Of a stretch of 64,000 bases of DNA, positions 12,430 to 22,895 are shown piece by piece. The stretch comes from Tridacna crocea. Its lineage: Eukaryota > Mollusca > Bivalvia > Cardiida > Cardiidae. The notes under the pieces are model-generated. The model did no database searches and was not told where the DNA came from. It worked only from the letters and a program-made list of their open reading frames with translations. Position 1 is the stretch's first letter. Each line of letters begins with the position of its first letter. The translations under genes and the position numbers were made by a program. The stretch lies in contig OX031071.1 in the NCBI GenBank assembly GCA_943736015.1, forward strand, positions 34,752,619 to 34,816,618. Reading direction: 5' to 3'.

Positions 12430-12529
12430 TTCACAAAATAAATTTCAAATTTTTGGTCACTTTTATTTTGTCGTCTGCAAATGCTTTAGATTTGGACAAG
12501 CCTAAAATATTGTCCTTTGGTAGAGTTAA
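12430..12529 (+). repeat. TTAA palindromic MITE, right half only
   Basis: Starts at TTCACAAAATAAATTTCAAA and ends GGTAGAGTTAA; the left end and palindrome are missing. Confidence 0.8.
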
Positions 12530-12997
12530 GAAACCACTGGGGGCAAAAAAAGTAATTTCTTAGGGCATGCAATTACTGCACTTTTCCAGTGTTTTACATA
12601 CTGTTGAAAATCACTGTTTCCTGTCATTTTTTGTTTTTCAGTGTAGGATTACAGTTCTTGCTAAAAGTAGGTATACAATAGCAGATTAAGTTAGCAGTAT
12701 ACAATACAATTAAGTAAGCATTGTACCATGTAGCATTAAAAACTTAGCAGTCTGTGTTTTTATGTCCTCCAAATATTCACAATAAAGAAACTCTAGTATC
12801 ACTTATCTGGTAATTCTTGTAACTGAGGGCACTTTTAGTAAAAAGTAACTCAGTAATAAGTTACTGGGTTTAACTATACTAGATATTATACTTGATACAA
12901 TGATATGATAATTAATTTGCACAATTTGACCAACATTTTTGCCCTTAAGCACAATTTTTGTACCCTTTCAAGGACAAGTACAATCAAAAAGCCATTT

Positions 12998-13190
12998 TTA
13001 ACCATTTACCAAACTACTCTGAGGAAAAAGCCTATTGAAAACATTGTGGGAGAAGGAGAAAATGTTGGTAACTATCATTTTCTCTATTTCCATCAATGCT
13101 TTCTACTTTTTCAAAGCTGTGGCTACCAGGATTTTCTCTTTTTCCCACAATGTACTCTACCCTTTCAAAGCCAAATTTTATAAATCCACC
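12998..13190 (+). repeat. TTAA palindromic MITE with duplicated right palindrome arm
   Basis: Left TTAACCATTTACC end and left arm are intact. The right arm occurs twice (13074-13115 and 13122-13167, ending CAATGCTTTCTAC and CAATGTACTCTACC). The right end is lost. Confidence 0.75.
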
Positions 13191-13554
13191 TACATTTAAA
13201 TTGTCTTAAAACTGCATTTAATATGAACAACTCCAAAAGTTAGAAATGTCAGGTCTTCTTACCATCTACTATGACAAAAACTGGACGTGTTCTCCCAGTG
13301 TTGAAGACCAGTTCCATAATTATTTCACTCTATACCTGTAGTCGAGATTAGCTGATTTATACATTCCTTGAATTTCTTTCACATGCATTTTCCAAAAACT
13401 CCCTTTCACAGGCTGCTTTTCCCACATACATTATCAAAGAATTTCAGCCTGGAGACAAAATATAAATCCTGTTGAAATGACTATAATGCCAAATCTTCAA
13501 GTGTTGGAATGTTACTGAAAGTGGAACTACCCTTAGCAAGCTGAACTTAAAACA

Positions 13555-13730
13555 AGGAGGAAAAAGGAAAAAATGCTTGTATTAAGGAATGTTTTCTAGT
13601 CTAACCTTTCAAATAAAAGTCCAAACAATGAGAAATATTTGCAAGTTTCTACCAATATGTTCACTATGTTCCAAGTGCTTTCAATAAGGACCAGCTTATA
13701 ACCTTGTCATCTGGAAAAGAGTTAGAATTT
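13555..13730 (+). repeat. TTAA palindromic MITE, degenerate
   Basis: GGAAAAAATGCTTGTA, TGTTTTCTAGTC and TGCTTTCAATAAGGACCAGC are recognisable in order. Confidence 0.55.
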
Positions 13731-13917
13731 TCAAAGTTAAAAAAGTCATTCATACAAAACATTTTGAAAAAAAATGTATGCATAGAATTTATCTGTGATT
13801 CAAGATCATAAACAATAAAAAGAATTACCTGGATTTTGTGATAGAACTTTGCTGGTTTGTCCTCTTCTATTTCAAATACCCACATAATGTCATGAAAAAT
13901 ATTCAGATGATGATTTC

Positions 13918-14105
13918 ACCATTTACCAATAAAATTTTGAATTAAAAAAAAAATCTGTCAAAGACATTATTAGTGAAAAGGAGAAATTCCTTGCTCAAAA
14001 TCATTTTTCAATATTGTTTTCTTTTACAAAATTTCAGCTCATTTATACCAGTTTCACATTTGTTGTTTGCAGATGTTCAACATTTTGTTGTTTTGGAAAA
14101 GATAA
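13918..14105 (+). repeat. TTAA palindromic MITE, degenerate
   Basis: CCATTTACCA end, AAAAGGAGAAATTCCTTG core and TTGTTTGCAGATG right part; the palindrome is eroded. Confidence 0.5.
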
Positions 14106-14422
14106 AGCCACTTTCAGCATTTAATGAGAAGTAATTATCATACAGCAGATTATTATTATTATTGCTGTAGCAACTCACTAATTCACACTTCTGCTGGGTA
14201 TCACCAGCCATGGGCTTAGGCTTTGCAGTACTTTGCCAAAGGCCAGAACCACAAAAAAGGGACTAACTTAAGTTTGAAATAATACTAGTAATTTTAATAC
14301 TTAACAAAACTGTGAAGCCCTCCTCATCCCTAGACACTAATTGTTCACATAGAGGTAATGTTGAATGTAGGTTTTTTAGGCTTCATGTAGTAATAGCACA
14401 AATGAAGGAAATAAATAAAGCC

Positions 14423-14605
14423 TTAACCCTTTACCACATCATCAAGAGCTTAACTAATTCTGAGAAAGAGGGCTCTTGGAGTTACTGAGTGAAACGACAA
14501 AATGCATATTCCCTTTTTTTTTTCGAAAATATTTTTTGCCATATAACAGACAAACTCCATCATTTGAGCCACACTTAAAATGTCATCAGTTTGGGCAAGT
14601 GTACA
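14423..14605 (+). repeat. TTAA palindromic MITE, degenerate
   Basis: Good left end TTAACCCTTTACCACA followed by a CTGAGAAAGAGGGCTCTTGG segment; the remainder is eroded. Confidence 0.5.
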
Positions 14606-15250
14606 AATAAACAGTATGGTAAACAGTAAAAACAGCTGACTTTTAGCTGACAAAAAGTTATAATTGTTTATATACATGTATTTATCTTTCTCAAAATAAA
14701 AGTCACAGGTCAATGATGCTAACCTAAATTGACAAACTGAAGCTTACAACAGCCGATAAGGTGAATTTTTAATTTGGATTTTCTCACTTACATGTATCTG
14801 CAGCCTCCTGTCTAAGAACAGCAGGATTTCATGCTGCAGCCCTCCTTTTCTCTCTGTATTTGTTTCTTAAACTGTAAGCCTGACTGGGCTTCCGTCTTTG
14901 AGTTTTGTGAAAAAGGTATCAATTTCTAGTCTGAACAAGCAATTTTGTTAAAATGATATCCCTGCCAAAAAGACCTTTTTTGATACAAACATATTAGAGG
15001 TATTGTGTTTTGCATGTACATGTGGCCTTTTTGTTATTGGTCCAGGATGAAAGTATCCATTAAGCTCCCTTTTTCCATGGCACAGCATTTCATTACATAA
15101 AAAGATATATAAGACTAAAGAGGTCCATAACAAGATTATACATTAAGTCCCCTTTTCCTAGAACATGACATTTCATTAAATGAAAACATTACAAATAAAG
15201 AAAATATACATCAAACCCCCTTTTTCTATGACACATTGTTTATATATTAA

Positions 15251-15252
<2 letters not shown>

Positions 15253-15286
<34 letters not shown>
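15253..15286 (+). repeat. (GA)n microsatellite
   Basis: About 16 AG units within a stretch of CCCCCTTTTTC-type short repeats (15146-15345). Confidence 0.95.
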
Positions 15287-15288
<2 letters not shown>

Positions 15289-15444
15289 TAAATCAACAGA
15301 ATATCCATGGATAATGGAATTACACATTTAGACCCCCTTTTTTTTTGATATGGCATCTCATGAGAAATAAGAAACAAGTTAATATTGTCTGCGGCTTTTG
15401 ATAAACAACATATAAATGAAGTTTCATAACATTTTGTCCTGTAG

Positions 15445-15677
15445 TTAACTCTTTACCAAACAAAATTTCAGATTGGTCCAAATTCAATGCATTTGCAGAC
15501 CACAAAATAAACATTGCTCAAAAAAATGAAATTTGTTATGGGAAAGGTAGACAATGTTGTGATAAAAAGGAGAAAATGCTGCTTACCAGCATTTTCTCCT
15601 TTTCCCACAATGCTTTTAAAAGGCATTTTCTTCAAGGATGTCAAAACTTGGGATTTTGTAGTACTTAAAGAGTTTAA
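15445..15677 (-). repeat. TTAA palindromic MITE, full length
   Basis: Flanked by TTAA at 15445 and 15674. Core GAAAATGCTGCTTACCAGC is intact with long arms. Inserted beside three short repeats of CCCCCTTTTTC-type sequence (15150-15345). Confidence 0.88.
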
Positions 15678-16221
15678 GAGATATTGGTTCATAATGAAAA
15701 TATATGTCAAGCTCCCTTTTTCCATTACATGACATTTAATGAAGAAAGGTAAAATAATGATAATGGCGGACTATCATAAGGAACACAGGCATGAATTTCC
15801 GTAAATTTTGTGTAGGATTTGGAGTCAAAAAGATATAGATCCCTAACTAAAATATACATGAAGCCCCCTTTTCCCATGACACCTTACTGAATATCAAAAC
15901 AGCAAAAGACAAGAATGCCATTGTCACAATATTCGCAGCTATGTTGCTTCCATTTCAAGATTGTCATGTTATAACAATGTCAGACTTGCCGCTATTTCTG
16001 AAACATTCCTGACATCAATTTTACTTTTATACTCAACCGTCAAGTGATCATCATTGTAGGAGGTTTGTTGCGGATTGTGTGGTAAAGGGTTGAATTATAA
16101 TTCAGCTTGTCAGAGGCTGTCTTTTTTACATTTTTCTACACTGGTTTCATGAAGTTTAATCTGAAACACCACTGATTGTTTGCAAAGTGTTAAATTTTAT
16201 CTACAAATTTATTTTCGTTAT

Positions 16222-16470
16222 AACATGACAGCCAGTGCACCTATCCCTGCCTTCCTGGAGTTTCTTTTACCAGTGTTCGGCAAAATATTTCTTCTGAGCC
16301 ACTTGCTGCTGCTTTCTCACATTACCGTCACTTAAACACTGATGAACAGTGAAAGAGAAATGAATCCTGTCACAGAGACTGTCATCAATCCTTTAAAAGA
16401 AATTTGCTGAGCCGGGTATCAAACCAGAGACCCTGTTCTTGAGTCCTGTATCATACAAACTGTGCTACTG
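16222..16470 (-). mobile_element. SINE relic (core and tRNA-like head)
   Basis: Core GCCAGTGCACCTATCCCTGC...GCTGCTTTCTCACAT, shared with 58475-58640, then a degraded head GGGTATCAAACCAGAGACC. Confidence 0.55.
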
Positions 16471-16749
16471 CTGACTCTAAAAGATACTAACTTTAAGTTT
16501 TTCACCAAAAGAAGGAGTTGTGCATAAATTGACTTGATATCTATAACAAGAAACTTAAACTGTACCGGTCAAGCCTGATAGCGTACAGGGCTGTCTAGCC
16601 AGATTCCTTTTCTGGATTGAAAGCAGGGGTTCGACAAATCACCGAAATACCAACGAAACACCGAAATACCCCAATTTTTTCTGTCGAGTTTCGATAACTG
16701 ATAACAGTATGAAATATTTGTCTTTTTTCCTGATATTTAATGAACTATT

Positions 16750-16905
16750 GTTGGTTACCAGTATTTCCTCCTTTTTCCACAATATTTTCTATCCTATCAT
16801 AGAGAAATTGACTCTTTTGTAGCACACTGAAATTGTCGTCTGCAAATGTGTTCAGTTCTGTCAAGGCTTAAATTTTGTGTCAAATATCACGAAAAAAGAC
16901 ATTTA
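16750..16905 (+). repeat. TTAA palindromic MITE, right half
   Basis: Starts at GGTTACCAGTATTTCCTCC within the right palindrome arm and runs to AAATTTTGTGTCAAA. Confidence 0.65.
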
Positions 16906-17039
16906 ATTCTGACTTTTTATCAGTAATTATCTGAACTCAATAGCAAAACAATTTGGGTATTTTGGTGGTATTTCGGTGTTTAGTCGGACTGGAAAGCAGC
17001 CATTGCAATCATATAGTGACAATTCCAGTATACCGCAAC

Positions 17040-17259
17040 TCTTCACCAATCAATTACTGCTTTCTTTTACGACTCTGAGAAAAAAGCCTTTTGAAAACAT
17101 TGTTGAAAAAGGAGAAAATCCTGGTAACCAGCATTTTCTCCTTTTCCCACAATGTTTCCTACTCTACTAAAAACAAGTTTCAAGTTATATTTATTTTGTT
17201 GTCTGCAAATGCTTTCATGTGGAACAAGTCTAAAATTTTGTTGTTTGGTAAAGACTTAA
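17040..17259 (+). repeat. TTAA palindromic MITE, near full length
   Basis: Left end eroded; palindrome at ~17090-17160 intact; ends GGTAAAGACTTAA. Confidence 0.82.
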
Positions 17260-17297
17260 AAGGATAAAAAACATTTTGGTAAAACATTAACAGATCC

Positions 17298-17525
17298 TTT
17301 ACCCTGTTACCAAAAAATCCCTGGTTTTTATGACCGAGATAGAGGCCTTTTGAAAAAAAAATGGGAAAAGGAGAATATGCTAAAAGCCAGCATTTCCTCC
17401 TTTTCTTACAATATTTTCTATCCTTCATAAAACAAATTTCAAATTTTTAGTCACTTTCATCTTGTTGTCTGTAAACACTTTCAATTTGGAGGAATCTTAA
17501 ATTTTGTCATTTGGTAAAGAGTTAA
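17298..17525 (+). repeat. TTAA palindromic MITE, sharing its right TTAA with the next copy
   Basis: Left end TTTACCCTGTTACC, eroded palindrome, right end GGTAAAGAGTTAA. TTAA 17522-17525 is also the left TTAA of the following copy. Confidence 0.82.
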
Positions 17526-17759
17526 CTCTTCATCACCCAAACCGGACTTTTAATGATCCTGAATAAGGAAACTTTTCAAAATATTGCAGGACAAGGAGAA
17601 AAATGCTGGTAACTAGCATTTCATCCATTTTTGACAATATTTTCTTACCTTCCCAGAACAAATTTCATTTTATCAGACCAGCATTTACATGTATTTTTTC
17701 ATCTGCAAATGCTGTCAATTTGGACAAGTCTAAATTTCTCTTCTTTGGTAAAGAGTTAA
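17522..17759 (+). repeat. TTAA palindromic MITE, chained copy
   Basis: Head-to-tail with the preceding copy through TTAA 17522-17525; ends GGTAAAGAGTTAA at 17759. Confidence 0.82.
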
Positions 17760-18145
17760 CAGATCCTTCATTTTATAAGCTGTCAACAAAGAAAAAATGT
17801 CACTTTCCTCTGAATCAAACACAAACCAATGGCCTGAATTGCGTTTTCCACTAAATGTCTAAAATGATCTTTTTTCTCATCTAGACCTAATACTATTCAT
17901 CTAGACATACCTTTGTTTTGATTCATTCTTACTTTTTTGTATATTTCTTTTTTCCTCTGCCCCTCCCCGATCTACAATTGTTGTTTGAAGATATGCAAGC
18001 TTGTTTTATTTCAGGGTCGTCTGCTCAGTTCTGTCTGTAAAAGTCTGGACAACTCAGTTAGGGTTCCATATCTTAACCGTAAAAACCAAATTGTGCTAAA
18101 AATGGAGTCGGTAGACTGAGATCATCCAGGGGTTTCAATGCCATG

Positions 18146-18373
18146 TTAACCCATTACCACACAATCCCTACTTTTGATGACCCTGAGAAAGAAGCCTTTA
18201 GAAAACATTGTGGGAAAAGGAGAAATAATGGTAACCAGCATTTTCTCCTTTTCCCATAATGTTTTCTACCCTTCACTAAACAAATTTCAAATTTTCAATC
18301 ACTTTTATTTTGTCGTCTGCAAATGCTTTCAATTTGGACCAGTCTAAAATATTGTTGTTTGGTAATGGGTTAA
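18146..18373 (+). repeat. TTAA palindromic MITE, full length, tail-to-tail pair
   Basis: TTAA at 18146 and 18370. The core has lost three bases in the left arm. Its right TTAA is shared with an oppositely oriented copy. Confidence 0.92.
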
Positions 18374-18598
18374 CTCTAGCACACAACAAAATTTTAGACT
18401 TGCCCAAATTGAAAAACGTTCACAGACAACAACATAAATGTGACTCAAAAATTGAAATTCATCTTTGAAAGGTTAGAAAACATTATTGGTAAAGGAGAAA
18501 ATGCTGGTTATCACCAATTCCTCCTTCTCCCATGATGTTTTCCAAAGTTCTCTTTCTCAGGGTCGTTAAAAGTAGGGATTATGTGGTAAAGGGGTTAA
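18370..18598 (-). repeat. TTAA palindromic MITE, full length, tail-to-tail pair
   Basis: Opposite orientation to 18146-18373 and joined to it by one TTAA; outer end GGTAAAGGGGTTAA at 18598. Confidence 0.9.
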
Positions 18599-18907
18599 AA
18601 TGGCCAAGTCATCCTTTATTTTTGACTGATTCTGGAATTCATTTTTCTGCAAGCACTAACCCTTGCAAGGAAGACACGATAAAAGATTATCATCTACACA
18701 ATATTGACAGTAATTCTAAATAATATGATAATGATTAAATTTTACAATTTCACACCTTTTTGGCTACTGTCCCTGAGAGATAAAGTCTAATCACTTGAGA
18801 TACATTTAATTATGCAACTGGATCTAATTTAGGCCAGTAGTACAGATATAATTTATGGAAATGTCCTGAGCAATGGTGAAATTGATATTGGTAGACTTCT
18901 GACCAGA

Positions 18908-18992
18908 TGCCCGGGGCTAACTCCGTCCGTAGAGCTGCAGTACTAGCGTTCAGGGCGGTTGTGGTTTCGAGTCCCATGTCAGGCAAACTTTT
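18908..18992 (+). mobile_element. tRNA-like SINE head
   Basis: GCTAACTCCGTCCGTAGAGC (A-box region) and GTGGTTTCGAGTCCCATGTC (B-box region), followed by a T-run. No acceptor-stem pairing. Confidence 0.45.
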
Positions 18993-19539
18993 TTCCTTTG
19001 ATTTACTTCAGCAGTCTAATCTTATACTTCACCGAATGTTTGAGATGCATGCTTCACAGTGGAGACTGATGTGTCTGTATACATGCACTCTTTCTTGATT
19101 CTTTGTTTTTGTCGCCTGCTTTAAATATCAACAGCAGATTTGAGCCTATCACATTTATGTCACAGAAAAATGAGAAACTGCACTTTCTCACCCACCTAAC
19201 CTACATGTACATTCTAATTCAGACTAAACAATGATCTTTCAACAAATATAGTCTGATATTGACTAACTTCCAAGTAGTAAAATGATAATAGAAGTTATAA
19301 AAATCACAGACAAGCCAAAAAACTTCGCTATATGTACGCAATTTAAGTGAGAATTAACAAAATTAACAACACTGAAACTAGGTCAGATCGGCCTTGAAGC
19401 GATAAAAAAACTATTGGAAAGAGAACCAGAAAAACAAATCTACCTGTGAAATTTTGTTAGTTTGGGTCAGTTTGTAACAGACTATACGATCGTATCTTAG
19501 ATGCAACATTAAAACAACATTAAAACAAAAATCAAACAC

Positions 19540-19735
19540 TTTACCTGTTTCGAGTCCCTTCGTTGTCAACAAAAACAAAATCAAATATGGCCGCTCAATT
19601 TTGATTTCTTTGGTCAGTTTTGATTGGTTGATTTTTTGGTTGTAGCTTGTACGCTGATTGGTCAATTCTTGGTAGGTCTGTCATTTCATGGTACATTTTT
19701 GGTAATATTCCACATTCTCATTGGTCTATTCTACC
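19540..19735 (-). promoter_or_regulatory. Possible minus-strand promoter with clustered CCAAT boxes
   Basis: Read on the minus strand, three CCAAT boxes (ACCAATGAG, GACCAATCA, AACCAATCA) lie within ~110 bp. They are followed by a YY1-like CGGCCATATT and by an ACAG|GTAAAG splice-donor-like site near 19545. This resembles a promoter plus short 5' exon of a gene lying to the left; no coding exon was found. Confidence 0.3.
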
Positions 19736-19819
19736 AAGAATTAACCTCGACTATCGGGACTGAGGGAGCGCGCTACCTGGGCTCGGAATTCGAGGATTTC
19801 GAGGATTAGATTTGCATCT

Positions 19820-19915
19820 AGCTCGATTCGAACCCACAGCAGACAAATATCCTGATTTTTCGAGGATTAAAAGACCAATACCATATCCACTGAGCTAAAG
19901 AGACATCTCCCTAAC
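19820..19915 (-). mobile_element. tRNA-Lys-like SINE head
   Basis: The minus strand reads TCTCTTTAGCTCAGTGGATA, a CTTTTAA anticodon-like loop and GTGGGTTCGAATC (B-box). Acceptor-stem pairing is poor, so this is a SINE head and not a tRNA gene. It abuts the 120 bp tandem repeat. Confidence 0.65.
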
Positions 19916-19920
19916 ACGAT

Positions 19921-20286
19921 AGAGGTATTGTATTTAAATCGGGATGAAGCCATGCAAGAAGGAGTGGCCTCCCATAACACTTATCATGTGTTGTAACAAG
20001 AACACGAAACCACGGACTCACTGCTTTAACTACATGCTTGATCGATATTGTATTTAAATCGGGATGAAGCCATGCAAGAAGGAGTGGCCTCCCATAACAC
20101 TTATCATATGTTGTAACCAGAGCACGAAGCCACGGACTCACTGCTTTAATTACATGCTTGATAGATATTGTATTTAATTCGGGGTGAAGCCATGCAAGAA
20201 GGAGTGGCCTCCCATAACTCCCATTATCATGTGTTGTAACCAGAGCACGAAACTATGGGCTCACTGCTTTAATTACATGCTTGATC
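19921..20286 (+). repeat. Tandem repeat, 120 bp unit, three copies
   Basis: TATTGTATTTAAATCGGGATG recurs at about 19927, 20047 and 20167; the third unit is a few bases longer. The unit includes AAGCCATGCAAGAAGGAGTG, also seen singly at ~50489 and ~51371 next to tRNA-Lys-like SINE heads. Confidence 0.9.
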
Positions 20287-20288
20287 GA

Positions 20289-20400
20289 TTTCTTTCCAAG
20301 GATTGATGACGGTCATTGTGACAAGATTCATTTTTTTCTCAGCACAGAACACTGTTTTGACCATGTATATGTGGGAAAGCAGCCAGGCACTTGGAAACAA
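20289..20400 (+). mobile_element. SINE core fragment
   Basis: AAGGATTGATGACGGTCATT, ATGTGGGAAAGCAGCCAGGC; plus-strand version of the core at 58470-58640. Confidence 0.5.
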
Positions 20401-20465
20401 TGTTGCACTTTTTTGAGGGTATTAAAACACCGGATGGTTAGGTAAAGCGACAACAAAATAGTTCC

Positions 20466-20681
20466 TTAACCTTTACCGTACAATCCCTGATTTTTACGAC
20501 CTTAGATAGAAGTTTTTTGAAAATATTGTAGGAACAGGAGAAAATACCGGTAACCAGCATTTACTCCTTCTCCCACAATGTTTTTTACCCAGCTGGAAAC
20601 AAGTTTCAATTTTTGAGTTATGTTTATTTTGTCATCTGCAAGTGCATTTAATTTGGACAGGTCTAAAATTTTAAGATTTAA
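20466..20681 (+). repeat. TTAA palindromic MITE, full length
   Basis: TTAACCTTTACC left end, palindrome centred on CCGGTAACCAGC, right end decayed to AGATTTAA. Confidence 0.85.
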
Positions 20682-21175
20682 TCATAAAAACATTTTCTGT
20701 CCTATGAGGCTCAGTGGCAGAGAGTAAAACTAAAGTCCTCAGGCTTGAGCCTCACTGAAAGCGGTGGACTTTTTGCAAGAGTGTCTTTGGACAAGACATA
20801 TATGAACCTTTCACAAGAAATTGTGAGATCCAGGGCATACTTTAATATGTTGGCTGTCCCAATGATACAACTAAAATAATCTTAAAAGTGGCAAAATAAG
20901 AGCATTCATTTGTTCGTCTTTTTCGTGTCTGTCAGTCAATCGATCTATTCATCAATCGACCTACCAATCTATCGATCAATCAACCAATCTTTCTGTTTAA
21001 ATTTTTCAACATACCTTAAGCATAAGATGCGGCTGCTTTTACTTCCTTATTTTGTGACGAGAACACATCTAATATCACAGTCTGGATCTCCCCTTGGCCA
21101 CTTACATGTAGGTCCCTGAAACAAAATCATGCAAAAAGTTATAACGATTTCAGCAATGTTCTGTGAAAAAGGGGC

Positions 21176-21420
21176 TTAACCCTTTACCAAACGACAAAAT
21201 TTTAGATTGGTCCAAGTTGAAAGCACCTGCAGAGGAAAAACAAAACAAACAAAAAAAGAAACAGAACTCAAAAACTGAAATTTGTGTCCACAAAAGTAGA
21301 AAACATTGTGGGAAAAGGAGAAAATGCTGTTTACCAGCATTTTCTCCTTTTCCCACAATATTTTTAAGAGGCTTCTATCTCAGGGTTGTAAAAACCAGGG
21401 ATTGTTTGGTAAAGGGTCAA
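21176..21420 (-). repeat. TTAA palindromic MITE, full length with A-rich insertion
   Basis: TTAA at 21176; the right flank is mutated to TCAA. A stretch rich in AAACA/AAAAG expands one side at ~21238-21266. Confidence 0.88.
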
Positions 21421-21609
21421 TCTGCAAAATATATTGACCCAGGTCTACCTGCGAAGTCTGCCCTGTTCCTGAGTCATTTTACGCTGTGGACTGTGATATC
21501 GTGGCTCGCCTAGAGTCGGGGTAGTCTTTGTAAGCAGAAGGTAGACTAATCTGCCTTGCTCTCAGTGTAATATGCCCATTGCGAATTTTCTTATCATATA
21601 CATGTTTGT

Positions 21610-21767
21610 TATCACATTTTTGTGGCGTCATTTATTACGTCATTTTGTACGTATTTCATACAAGTGAATGGGTCTTATGAATAATGCCGCTGGCGCATTT
21701 ATGAATGTTTTTGCATCATCTGATCTATATTTTGTGAAATATCGTTACGTGATGAAGAATCTGATAC
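21610..21767 (+). repeat. Left copy of ~145 bp direct repeat flanking the transposase locus
   Basis: It aligns in the same orientation with 25335-25487. Shared parts include the tandem CGTCATTT/ACGTCATTTT, ACATACAAGTGAA, GGCGCATTTATGAATGTTTT and TTTTGTGAAAT. The copies differ at roughly one base in six by eye. The sequence family is unknown. Confidence 0.7.
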
Positions 21768-22120
21768 ACAAAAGGCTCGCTTAATAAAATTTCCCGAGAC
21801 TCGTTTAATAAAATCTTTTATCATATACCTAGTAGAGAAATCCTGGAATATCATCACTAGTGACGATATCAACTTTCACCTTCACTTCCTGCTGTAATTC
21901 AGGAACTACCTTTTTTTACATTAGCACTTATAGATAGTGTTAATTGTAAGTTCTATATTTTCAACCAGACAATCCAACTACTTTTCTCAGTCTCGTTTTG
22001 TTCTTTTAAATAATGTATTCATCCGCACTATGTCCCTGATTTCTTTTCTCTATCCAAAGTATTGATTTCGACTTTCAAATGAAAAATTAAAAATAATAAC
22101 GTTATTAAGGTATATAATAA

Positions 22121-22285
22121 ATAGAATAATCAACTGGTTATTTTTTATATGAAAAATATCTCACTTGGATGCGTCGTAAGGCGTTTAAAAAAAACTCGTG
22201 CTGCGCACTCGTTTTTTCAACGCCTAATAACGCATCCTCGTCAGATATTTTTCATATCATAAATAACCAGTTGATTATCCTCTAT
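22121..22285. repeat. Long palindrome / fold-back element, ~75 bp arms
   Basis: The left arm (from 22121) and right arm (to 22285) are near-perfect reverse complements, closing on a short GTGCTGCGCAC centre at about 22198-22208. The same style of centre (CTCGTGCTTCGCACTCG) occurs in the palindrome at 717-856. No target duplication could be assigned. Confidence 0.75.
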
Positions 22286-22895
22286 ATCTCAAACGCCAAC
22301 TCATATCAGATCCTATAATAATAATTATTATGCCCTTCACCTGTATCTCCGTTCCCCTTAACTAATCATCGCTTGCAAAAATGTAAATTTCGATGTTACC
22401 TTAATTTTCGCTTACACGGGTGTGTAGAACAATTATTTTTCTATCCGGGCATAGCGTCGAAAGTAACAAAATAAACCAAATTCAGAAAGGAACCAACTTG
22501 TTTTAAACTCACCCCTCGTTCGAAATTCCAACCGCCATGTTCCTATTACCCCGTTCTCAATGACGTCATCATTATTGTAGCTACAAGCATGCACACAATT
22601 GGGTCATATCTATACAGCACGAAAAAGATTAGGCATCAGACATTTCATAGACTTGTCCAATACTCAAAATAATTTCGTTTTTGAGCTTATCTGGGTCATT
22701 TTCAAACAGACCTAGACAAAAATAAGCCAGAAAATCCAGCTTCATAAGTATGGTTGCATTTGATATAAATATCTACCACCCATGAATATCCCGAATTACT
22801 TTCAATAACTGAACCTAAAACCAACATAACAGATTAAAGGTAAATTTCAAATACAAAATAAACATATTTACAACTTGAAAATGTTAACAAACATT
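22286..22895. other. 3' flank of the transposase gene
   Basis: No terminal inverted repeat matching the region right of 25161 was seen. GATGACGTCATCATTATTG-like CRE at ~22560. Confidence 0.4.

Noticed and set aside
19911..20141. 76-codon frame with an internal protein repeat
   Set aside because: It simply reflects the 120 bp tandem repeat, whose length is a multiple of three.
21163..21513. 116-codon plus frame and overlapping minus frames
   Set aside because: Spans a palindromic MITE; frames with residues such as GKGENAGNQHFLLFPQCF recur in many MITE copies.
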